Source: Methanosarcina acetivorans C2A | GTDB lineage: Archaea; Halobacteriota; Methanosarcinia; Methanosarcinales; Methanosarcinaceae | Length of the DNA stretch: 64,000 nt | Direction: 5' to 3' | Assembly: GCF_000007345.1 (NCBI RefSeq) | Contig: NC_003552.1 | Span: 3,968,001 to 4,032,000 of the forward strand | Shown here: in pieces, positions 18,177 through 25,371 of the stretch | Layout of the letters: each line of letters starts with the position of its first letter | Numbering within the stretch: the first letter of the stretch is position 1 | Translations under genes and position numbers: made by a program | Notes under the pieces: generated by a model | Database searches by the model: none | What the model saw: the letters and a program-made list of their open reading frames with translations, nothing else | Told to the model about the DNA's origin: nothing

Positions 18177-18876
18177 TATTTTTTATTCCGTACATCTTGT
18201 GGAGGATATCAATTTGCGGCACCGGGATTTCCCCTATAACATCGTATCCCATATCACCAGGCACTTTATATTTTACAATCAATGGCTCATTGATTCCATC
18301 GTTTAGGACCTTGAAGGGAAACACTGTTTTTCGAGTAAAGGTATTTCCTTGCGGATCTGTGCCATAATAGGACTTGCATCTCAACAACACATCAAGTTGC
18401 ATCCTGACCTGATAGTCAAGTAGATTGATATGCTGGAAGTTTGCGATAACCGCTAGGTTCCGGAACCCAAAGACCTGGAAATATTTATTAAGTAAAATAT
18501 TTACCTCGTCCATGAATTCCCTGTTATATGCAGTAACCGAAGCTTCTTCCCATACGACCGGTTGCTTCCTTATCGTGTCATCGGTTAATAATGCTTTAAG
18601 CTCATCGAAACTAAAACAAATATTATCAATGGGAAAATCCGGATCGATTGCAAAAGCCGTAGCAAGTGACAGTTCACTCTTTCCGGTTCGGCGGGGACCA
18701 ATCAGCGCCAAAAAAGCAGAGTCGTCGATTCTGGGAGAAATTTTCATTCTTGTGTTATTTATGAAAATGTTATACTGGTTGAATTTCCTAGAAACATCGT
18801 CAGGGTCAACCATTTTGGTTTTTTCAAACTCCCCGAAAGTTTCTATGTCATCAGGAGCTTCGCCGATTGCTACCAT
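18142..18876 (-). CDS. P-loop ATPase, 3' end truncated by IS1
   Basis: 244 residues. Walker A is 'GPRRTGKS' (60-67) and a Walker B-like segment is 'PVVWEEAS' (106-113); 'LAVIANFQHINLLD' is sensor-like. No membrane helix is present in what remains. The size, motif spacing and context (next to coat- and spike-like genes) recall Zot/pI morphogenesis ATPases or archaeal-virus packaging ATPases, but the family is not certain. The last 10 or so residues and the stop codon come from the inserted IS1, so the native C-terminus is lost. It starts 1 nt after the stop of the 167-residue gene, which suggests translational coupling. Confidence 0.7.
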   Translation of the reverse strand: MVAIGEAPDDIETFGEFEKTKMVDPDDVSRKFNQYNIFINNTRMKISPRIDDSAFLALIGPRRTGKSELSLATAFAIDPDFPIDNICFSFDELKALLTDDTIRKQPVVWEEASVTAYNREFMDEVNILLNKYFQVFGFRNLAVIANFQHINLLDYQVRMQLDVLLRCKSYYGTDPQGNTFTRKTVFPFKVLNDGINEPLIVKYKVPGDMGYDVIGEIPVPQIDILHKMYGIKNRALVFNYSYIL

Positions 18877-18877
18877 A

Positions 18878-19381
18878 TTACACCCCGATCCGGTACAATC
18901 TCATTAAATCCTCTAGCTCTTCCTTTGCGTCCGCAACTGCATCCTCTTTTTCAAAAAATAGCTTGTTTTCATAATCCTTGTCAACGGATACCATTTTCAA
19001 CGGACCGCGCTTAAACGAATATGTACAGATCCTTATGATGTATCTCTCAATTATCTTCGAAACCTCATACTTTACGTAATCTCGCTCCTGCAGCATCCTG
19101 GCCTTGAAATCCGGATTTTCGGTTTTTTCGGACTTAATCCAATTTTCGTAGTGTCTGAATACTCTGAGCTGAGCAGACATTTTTTCTTTTTTCAGGGCCC
19201 TGATAGCCTCCCCTTCTTCTTCTTTTAGAACAAGTGATCCCAGGGTATAACCCATTTCAGAAAGGTTCCCAAGCGCCACAGGATCATTTGCAGTTTCCGC
19301 ATCTGTAACTGCATCCAAAAATGCAACAAACGGTCTGACAACATATGGCTCTGAACGTTCACGTGGTGTACCGTACATCAT
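18878..19381 (-). CDS. Hypothetical soluble helical protein of the integrated element
   Basis: 167 residues, charged and mostly helical ('EEEGEAIRALKKEKMSAQLR', 'KYEVSKIIERYI', acidic C-terminal 'EKEDAVADAKEELEDLMRLY'). No recognised domain. It is the first gene of the leftward unit from the divergent promoter at 19382-19567 and is coupled to the ATPase gene behind it, so it may be a partner of the ATPase. Confidence 0.6.
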   Translation of the reverse strand: MMYGTPRERSEPYVVRPFVAFLDAVTDAETANDPVALGNLSEMGYTLGSLVLKEEEGEAIRALKKEKMSAQLRVFRHYENWIKSEKTENPDFKARMLQERDYVKYEVSKIIERYIIRICTYSFKRGPLKMVSVDKDYENKLFFEKEDAVADAKEELEDLMRLYRIGV

Positions 19382-19645
19382 TTATCACTTTTATGTTATG
19401 TTTTTTATAAAGTTGTTTTTATAGATAGACCGAGTTTTCCACTCAGTTGCATAATTATATATAGTTATTTTCAGATATATGTTTTTGTAAGAGAAAAACA
19501 GAGTTATAACATATATAACATATATGTTAGATGTAGTATATAGAACATAAGACGAAAATTTTTATGAGGTGAAAATACGAGGTCTTTAAAATCTAAACAG
19601 TTTCACGAAAAACACAGAGGTATAAACAGATCACAGGAGACTCTA
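19382..19645. promoter_or_regulatory. Divergent control region with palindrome
   Basis: A very AT-rich region between the leftward ATPase unit and the rightward structural unit. TATA-like stretches occur ('tataattatatatag' near 19450). The perfect 12-bp palindrome 'aacatatatgtt' (19517-19528) is preceded by a second half-copy at 19507-19516. This would suit a dimeric regulator such as the ribbon-helix-helix protein encoded at 28598-28762 (inference). Confidence 0.5.
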
Positions 19646-19924
19646 ATAAAGGGTTTTTTCGAAGACGAAAAGGCGGCTCTGGGTATCATTGGTCTTGTTA
19701 TCGGTGTTGTGATGCTGATAATGATAAATATGTACATACCCAGCATGATAGCACCGGTCGACCAGGCATCGGCGGCTGCGGTGGCCTCTACAAACGACTC
19801 AGATTGGATAGCTCTCCAGGCTAAACAGAGTGACCAGGCCATATCTACAACGAAATCAATCGGTATCATCCCTCAGATTCTCGGTGTAGTGGTGGTGTTG
19901 TCGGTTTTGACAATGTTAGGATAA
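19646..19924 (+). CDS. Pilin-like or coat-like small membrane protein
   Basis: About 92 residues: a short charged lead 'GFFEDEKAALG', then a hydrophobic helix ('IIGLVIGVVMLIMIN'), an Ala/Ser-rich polar middle, and a second hydrophobic helix at the C-terminus ('ILGVVVVLSVLTML'). The junction resembles archaeal type IV pilin N-termini, and the two-helix size fits small viral coat proteins. The reading frame is open from 19568 with no ATG. GTG 19709 lies inside the first helix. ATA 19646, 6 nt after AGGAG, gives the best-formed protein, so I place the start there tentatively. First gene of the rightward unit. Confidence 0.55.
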   Translation: MKGFFEDEKAALGIIGLVIGVVMLIMINMYIPSMIAPVDQASAAAVASTNDSDWIALQAKQSDQAISTTKSIGIIPQILGVVVVLSVLTMLG

Positions 19925-19955
19925 AAACAAGAAAGTTTCTAAAGGAGTATCCAGC

Positions 19956-20303
19956 ATGGATATTACTTTTTTTATTTTTCTATCTTTAATCGCACTCTTC
20001 CTGATGTTTTATGGCTGGCAAATGAACGGGGTTAATTTTATTTTTCTGATATTAAGTTCAGCAATTTTTTTAGTTCTTGCTCTTAGTAGTTCCGAGATTA
20101 CATGGACATACGTAGTCATCTCAAACAGTACCGCTATCGATTATACAGTTACACAGCGGTCGATTGTATTCGCGAGACTTTACGGATTACTATCCGGCTT
20201 ATGTTTCCTTATGGCCCTCGCCAAACTTGCAATTTTAGCAGAGGAAAATACAAAAATTGACTTCTCGAAAATCTGGGAAAAAATCACAAAAGGAAAAGTT
20301 TGA
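19956..20303 (+). CDS. Multi-helix membrane protein, unrecognised
   Basis: 115 residues with four predicted membrane helices ('FFIFLSLIALFLMFYG', 'NFIFLILSSAIFLVLAL', a 'WTYVVI' region, 'YGLLSGLCFLMALAKLAIL') and a Lys-rich cytosolic tail. ATG with AAGGAG upstream. It belongs to the rightward structural unit, 31 nt after the pilin-like gene. Function unknown. Confidence 0.7.
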   Translation: MDITFFIFLSLIALFLMFYGWQMNGVNFIFLILSSAIFLVLALSSSEITWTYVVISNSTAIDYTVTQRSIVFARLYGLLSGLCFLMALAKLAILAEENTKIDFSKIWEKITKGKV

Positions 20304-20316
20304 ACAGGTGTGAAAA

Positions 20317-20781
20317 ATGCAGCAGCCGAATACTCCGATTAACATGAACACTTTCAACCCTGCTCAATACCCTTACATGGGATATGGTGGAGGCTCAGGA
20401 GTTGAAATTCTAAAATTCGTTTCACAATTCAATGCCCCTAAGGAAATCTCGGAAGAGCATTGGGGTCCTACTTCTAAAATTATAAGTCTTGGGAATTTCG
20501 TTCCCGGAGACATTGCAGATCTGGATTTCTATTTTGATAGTATCCGGGCGAAGTCGTTTTCGAAATTATCCCGGAAAGAGCTCTCAAACTTCGATGAAAG
20601 GGCCTTCGACAACCTCGCTATGGTCTATATCGGAGAAAAGAGCCTGTCTCAGGGCGGTTTCCTGATGACCAGGTCCAGTGAAAGCAGAATAATCCAGCAG
20701 TCTGAAACCCAGAACAACCGAGCAAGTCTGAAAGAAATGCTATTCGGAAGAAAAGAAAACAGCAACGAGGGAATGATGTAA
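20317..20781 (+). CDS. Soluble hypothetical protein of the integrated element
   Basis: 154 residues. The Asn/Pro/Gly/Tyr-rich first 30 residues ('NPAQYPYMGYGGGSG') look disordered. The middle ('HWGPTSKIISLGNFVPGDIADLD') may form a small folded domain. The C-terminus is polar with Gln/Ser/Arg. No membrane helix and no known family. 13 nt after the previous gene and only 1 nt before the next, so it is translated from the same message. Confidence 0.65.
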   Translation: MQQPNTPINMNTFNPAQYPYMGYGGGSGVEILKFVSQFNAPKEISEEHWGPTSKIISLGNFVPGDIADLDFYFDSIRAKSFSKLSRKELSNFDERAFDNLAMVYIGEKSLSQGGFLMTRSSESRIIQQSETQNNRASLKEMLFGRKENSNEGMM

Positions 20782-20782
20782 A

Positions 20783-21640
20783 ATGACTGTGATGAATGTA
20801 CCCGATTATTTAATTGTAATTGTTGAACTTCTTGCATTGTTTCCCGTGGCTATGGTCCTGTTCTTCGTGAAGTTCCCGGATGCATTTCCGATTTTCTGGA
20901 CTATTGTAAAACGGCGTAATTTTGTATGCATGCTTAGAGATGATATCGTACTTGATATACGGCCGGCAAAAATGGAGTCAAATCTCTGGAAAGTCTTTGA
21001 TGGGATCGGAAAAAAAGCAATGGTAACACACGAATTCGAATCAGACCCAAAAGACGTTTTCATTTTGTTTGGCAGGCCCTCGATCATGGTGAACGAAGAC
21101 AACACAAGAGCAGTAAGACCCGAAATAAACGAGCTCATTAGTTATATGAAATCCGAGATGGGATTGAAAACAAAAAGAGAATTTGAAAACGCAATCCTTC
21201 GAGCTAATTACCTCATTGATCTATTGAAAAATGTCACCAATGATGGGGGATATTGGAAGAAAAACGAAAAGACTGGAGAGAATGAATTTATTAAAATTTC
21301 TTTTGATGATTTCTGGGATAAGCAGATAGACCAGGAAACCCGGGATTTTCTCACAAAGTACAAAGATATTAAAGACGGGGGCCTGGTTCTCAATGGTTTT
21401 AAGGTCATACGGATTCATGATGTCGAGGATTATATCGATAGGCACAACCCTGAAACCTACGCAGCCAATGAGATATACATAAAAAGAAAAGCAGAAGCAA
21501 GCGCGAATCACGACCTGAAAAAACTAATCATTATCGTGATTATAATCACAGGTGCAACCCTTCTGGCTTTACTTTACCTGAATGGCGGGGGAGCTGCAAC
21601 CGGAGCAGCTGCAGCAGGTACACAATTTGTACCAAAGTAA
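20783..21640 (+). CDS. Bitopic membrane protein, unrecognised
   Basis: 285 residues. One helix near the N-terminus ('YLIVIVELLALFPVAMVLFF') and one near the C-terminus ('KLIIIVIIITGATLLALLYL') flank a 200-residue charged soluble domain. A Gly/Ala tail follows. The layout suggests a membrane-tethered cytosolic domain that could contact the ATPase or genome (inference). No family recognised. Confidence 0.68.
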   Translation: MTVMNVPDYLIVIVELLALFPVAMVLFFVKFPDAFPIFWTIVKRRNFVCMLRDDIVLDIRPAKMESNLWKVFDGIGKKAMVTHEFESDPKDVFILFGRPSIMVNEDNTRAVRPEINELISYMKSEMGLKTKREFENAILRANYLIDLLKNVTNDGGYWKKNEKTGENEFIKISFDDFWDKQIDQETRDFLTKYKDIKDGGLVLNGFKVIRIHDVEDYIDRHNPETYAANEIYIKRKAEASANHDLKKLIIIVIIITGATLLALLYLNGGGAATGAAAAGTQFVPK

Positions 21641-21649
21641 GGTGGTCAA

Positions 21650-21940
21650 ATGGTAGGAGCACTCGGAGCTGCAGTAAAATTCCTTGCTACAATTTTTGGT
21701 ATAGGACTTATTTTCCTCTATACCCAGCCAGCTTTTGATTATCAGAAATCTGTTGCTCAGGGTATGGGGGGAGAAGCAGAAGAAAATTACGCTTTTGCGG
21801 TTGGGAACAGACAGTTTGTACTTTTTACTTTTGTAATTCTCGCGGTTATTTCTGGAATCCTGGAAGTCTTCGGAGTTGAGGACAATTCAACATACAGGAT
21901 GTCAAGGGGTTTCAATGGGACTAGGCGGGGAAGGAGATGA
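21650..21940 (+). CDS. Two-helix membrane protein, unrecognised
   Basis: 96 residues with helices at 8-24 and 55-72 and an Arg-rich C-terminus ('SRGFNGTRRGRR'). ATG preceded by a GGTGG site. Its stop overlaps the start of the large surface-protein gene by 4 nt (ATGA), so the two are translationally coupled. The basic tail could bind nucleic acid or anchor to the inner membrane face. Confidence 0.68.
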   Translation: MVGALGAAVKFLATIFGIGLIFLYTQPAFDYQKSVAQGMGGEAEENYAFAVGNRQFVLFTFVILAVISGILEVFGVEDNSTYRMSRGFNGTRRGRR

Positions 21941-24813
21941 ATATATTTAGAAAAATAGGACTGATATTGTTCTTTATATGTTTTATTAGTCTGTGTAGTG
22001 CAGGTGTCGTACACGCCGCTGAATATGCGTATATAGGAACGTCTTCATCGTCAGCACACGAAGTACAGGCAGTTGAACTTAGTAGCGGGAACATAACGAA
22101 CATTTCGGTTACAAGCACTGTCTACAATGTAAATAATATGTGTGTTGATCCTATCACCGGTGTCGTTCGTTTCTTGGGCCAGACATCAACTGATGATAAA
22201 ATAATTGTAATAGATCAACAGACTGGTACAGTTGATGCTTTGTTTACCGGTGGATATGGGTCAAGTACCGGAAATCACATAATTGTATCAAAAGATGGTG
22301 AAAAATATTATGCTGTAGAGCAGGCATCAACGACAGGGCACATAGATGTATTCTGGACTTTAAACAATACACTTATTGGAACCATAACAAGTGCGAATCT
22401 GGATTACTGCCGGGGGTTGGACATATCAAGTGATGGAAATAAAATGTACATAACGGCAGCAGCAAACTACATTTATATTATTAACTTAACGAGTTCAGCG
22501 ACTGGTACATATGAAAGTCAAATGCATAACACATATGGTAGTACTTATGACGTTATATTCTCCCCAACGACGGATCGTGCTTATGCTGCGGCTTATGCGG
22601 GAAGTTATATAGTCGTTATAAATACGACATCTGATACGATAATAACAGGCGTGCCGGTACTATACCAAGATTATTGTATTCAAATATCATCGGATGGATC
22701 GATGGTGTATGCTGGCACATCTAATGGTGTAACCGTTATGGATACATCAACAAATGCAATCGTTACAAATATCGCCATTGGATCGTCTATAGTTGGGGTG
22801 GACTTCAATGCGGCAGGTACATTACTCTATGCTCACTCTGCTTCATCCGACACGATATATGTAATTGATGTTTCAACTAATAGCGTAGTCGATACGATAC
22901 CGGGACTAATTTCATCTTCGTATACATTTGGTCACGATTTTATAACCAATGGCGCTGTGGGGGCATCGTTTACCGCTGATGTTACAAGTGGGTATGCGCC
23001 ACTGACGGTTAATTTCACAGATACGTCATTCGGCAATATTTCAGATTATTATTGGGAGTTCGGAGACGGATATACCTCAGCAAGTGAAAGCCCTTCTCAC
23101 ACTTACACATCGGGTGGAATATACAGTGTAAATCATTCTGTTTCTGATGGGGTTGCGACGGATTGGGAAAATAAAACAAATTACATAACTGTAGTTGGGA
23201 GCGGGGGCGGCGGCAGTGTTACAGCTGATTTTCATGCCAATACAACATCAACCGGAGTTGGGAACCAGGTACAGTTTTTTGATGATTCTGCAGGCTCTCC
23301 GGATTCTTGGGAATGGGACTTTACGAATGACGGGATAATTGACTCGACAGCAGAAAGCCCGATTGTGACGTATGGTACGATCGGAACCTTCTCGGTTGCA
23401 TTAACCGTTTATAACGGTACCGATGCAGATAGCACAACAAAATATAACTACATAACAATAACATCCGGCGGTCCGGGTTGTCTTGGGTGTGAATTCTCTG
23501 CCAACGTCACTACTGGCCAGTACCCCCTGACCGTTCAGTTCGCGGATCTATCTACCGGGTCACCAGATGAATGGTCCTGGAACTTCGGGGATGGAAGCAG
23601 TAGCATAGAACAAAATCCGGTTCATACTTACACAAGTGCGGGAACTTACACGGTAACTTTTACGGCAAGTGCATTAAACGGCACATACTCAAAGACCAAA
23701 GTCAAAAACAATTACATTACAGTCTCTGAGCCAACGATAGCGGGCACGGATTTCACAGCAAATGTTACATACGGTACTGCCCCATTAACGGTTTTATTTA
23801 CAGATACATCGACTGGAAACCCAACCTCGTGGACATGGGAGATTGACGACGTTTATCAAACCGATACCCAGGACATGACGGTGACATTCAATGATGCTGG
23901 GATATACTCCATAACACATACTGCTACAAATGCCGAAGGGACCGGTACTGAAACAAAAACAAATTACATCCAGGTCTACCCAGCGAACTATGGCGGTATC
24001 TATGGGTATGTCTTCGACGCAGATACTAATGAGCCGATTTCCAGTGTAAATTGCCAGCTTTCTAACTCCTCAGCTACAGCAGCCATTTTAAGCGACTCTG
24101 ACGGGTATTACTATTTTTGGCCGGTTTATAATGGGGTTTATGATTTAACGGTTTCAAAAAGCGGTTATACAACAGGATCCCTGCCAAACACGATTATTAA
24201 CGGGACCACACTCCGGCAGGATATTTATCTGACTCAATCCGGGGACATCGTACAGGATGAAAATATTACGAATTATTCCTCAGACTGGTTATCATTTGAT
24301 TTGACAACAGATGCTGATACAAAAACGATAACATTAGACTATGAGGTTACACAGGGGAATACAAACTATGCTAACTGCACTATTTATGACGATTCAGGAC
24401 CCGTCTATAGTTCCAACGTTTCCACTCAGTCCGGAACCTTCAGTTATACCGGATCTGCTGGAAATAATTACCTGGTTAGTTTTGATATAATGAATGATGA
24501 AGGAAACAGGTATAGTGGGGCTTATCCTGTTCTATTTTTTCGAGGGTTTCCTTCAAGTAATCCGATATTTCCTCCCGACATGCCCCGAGGAATTATAAAC
24601 GGAATTCTGGTATTTGCTGCAATTGTCTGTATGATGATGTTCGGGAAGGCTTACATTGAGATTGGAATGATCCTCGGAACTGCTGTTCTTGCTTCTTCTT
24701 ATATCTGGGGATTTTTGAACCTCCCGGAAACAGTCCAAACACCTGTAATAATTTTTTTATCTGCCCTTGTTGCAGGTGGGGAGTATATCGCTAAGAAAAA
24801 AGTATTGGGGTGA
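21937..24813 (+). CDS. Large surface protein: beta-propeller, PKD repeats, three C-terminal helices
   Basis: 958 residues. Order: signal peptide (about 1-28, ending 'GVVHAAEY'); YVTN-type beta-propeller (30-345, repeats such as 'VIDQQTGTVDAL' and 'VIDVSTNSVVDTI'); four PKD domains (about 348-690, each with 'G(D)YAPLTVxF(T)D', 'WxFGDG' and 'HTYTSxG' words); a carboxypeptidase-regulatory-like beta domain (690-760, 'GIYGYVFDADTNEPIS'); another beta region; then three hydrophobic helices (about 885-955) and 'AKKKVLG'. These folds mediate adhesion and cell-surface contacts in Methanosarcina S-layer-type proteins. Here, inside a coat-like gene row and with membrane helices, it would suit a host-attachment spike. 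It could also be a host-derived adhesin. Confidence 0.85.
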   Translation: MNIFRKIGLILFFICFISLCSAGVVHAAEYAYIGTSSSSAHEVQAVELSSGNITNISVTSTVYNVNNMCVDPITGVVRFLGQTSTDDKIIVIDQQTGTVDALFTGGYGSSTGNHIIVSKDGEKYYAVEQASTTGHIDVFWTLNNTLIGTITSANLDYCRGLDISSDGNKMYITAAANYIYIINLTSSATGTYESQMHNTYGSTYDVIFSPTTDRAYAAAYAGSYIVVINTTSDTIITGVPVLYQDYCIQISSDGSMVYAGTSNGVTVMDTSTNAIVTNIAIGSSIVGVDFNAAGTLLYAHSASSDTIYVIDVSTNSVVDTIPGLISSSYTFGHDFITNGAVGASFTADVTSGYAPLTVNFTDTSFGNISDYYWEFGDGYTSASESPSHTYTSGGIYSVNHSVSDGVATDWENKTNYITVVGSGGGGSVTADFHANTTSTGVGNQVQFFDDSAGSPDSWEWDFTNDGIIDSTAESPIVTYGTIGTFSVALTVYNGTDADSTTKYNYITITSGGPGCLGCEFSANVTTGQYPLTVQFADLSTGSPDEWSWNFGDGSSSIEQNPVHTYTSAGTYTVTFTASALNGTYSKTKVKNNYITVSEPTIAGTDFTANVTYGTAPLTVLFTDTSTGNPTSWTWEIDDVYQTDTQDMTVTFNDAGIYSITHTATNAEGTGTETKTNYIQVYPANYGGIYGYVFDADTNEPISSVNCQLSNSSATAAILSDSDGYYYFWPVYNGVYDLTVSKSGYTTGSLPNTIINGTTLRQDIYLTQSGDIVQDENITNYSSDWLSFDLTTDADTKTITLDYEVTQGNTNYANCTIYDDSGPVYSSNVSTQSGTFSYTGSAGNNYLVSFDIMNDEGNRYSGAYPVLFFRGFPSSNPIFPPDMPRGIINGILVFAAIVCMMMFGKAYIEIGMILGTAVLASSYIWGFLNLPETVQTPVIIFLSALVAGGEYIAKKKVLG

Positions 24814-24817
24814 CATC

Positions 24818-24955
24818 GTGATAATAAAAACTTTCATAATTCTTTCACTGTATAAAATGTATAAAAATCGACAAGAGATTATACAAAAAATAAAAACTCG
24901 ACTCAGAGGGAACAATGACCCTGACAGCCTGGGGAGAATGGCCTCCGACAATTGA
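24818..24955 (+). CDS. Possible 45-residue basic small protein
   Basis: A GTG-started frame with a GGGGTGA site just upstream, between the surface protein and the next membrane protein. It overlaps the latter's start by 41 bases. The product has a short hydrophobic N-terminus ('IIKTFIILSLYKMY') and a basic middle. The overlap with a better-supported gene makes it uncertain. Confidence 0.35.
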   Translation: MIIKTFIILSLYKMYKNRQEIIQKIKTRLRGNNDPDSLGRMASDN

Positions 24956-25355
24956 CCCGAATATAGCTTACAAGAGCCTGAATAATCTCAGTAATTCGAC
25001 TATACCAGCTACGGATTATTCTAACTACTCAGCTATCCAGAATTTCACCAGGATTAGTTTCACGAACAGCTCACAGTCTGCACAGGCTGTTGCTGTTCCG
25101 GTGAATGAGGTCCTTGTCCCGGTTTTTGGGTACTGGTTATACGTTATTATAATTTTATTCCTGTCTCTGTTGATGTACGCCAAAACAGAGTCCCTGGGAG
25201 CAACGAGTATCACAATAATGCTGCTTTCCAGTCTTGCTGTGGGTCCGGATCTGGTAGGGGTCCATACAATTCCTGCAGGCGTTTCCAGTATTCTGTATGT
25301 TCTTGCTGGCCTGGGTCTTGCAGGGTCGTTCTTGTCGTGGTTAATCGAAAAATAA
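24915..25355 (+). CDS. Membrane protein with extracellular N-terminal domain, unrecognised
   Basis: 146 residues. The first 65 are polar, rich in Asn/Ser/Thr and probably exposed. Three to four hydrophobic helices follow ('YWLYVIIILFLSLLMYA', 'ATSITIMLLSSLAVG', 'VSSILYVLAGLGLAGSFLSW'). ATG after AGAGGGAA. Part of the rightward unit. Helix content resembles the C-terminal helices of the large surface protein, so the two could assemble (inference). Confidence 0.65.
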   Translation: MTLTAWGEWPPTIDPNIAYKSLNNLSNSTIPATDYSNYSAIQNFTRISFTNSSQSAQAVAVPVNEVLVPVFGYWLYVIIILFLSLLMYAKTESLGATSITIMLLSSLAVGPDLVGVHTIPAGVSSILYVLAGLGLAGSFLSWLIEK

Positions 25356-25371
25356 TTGGAAGGTGATTACA

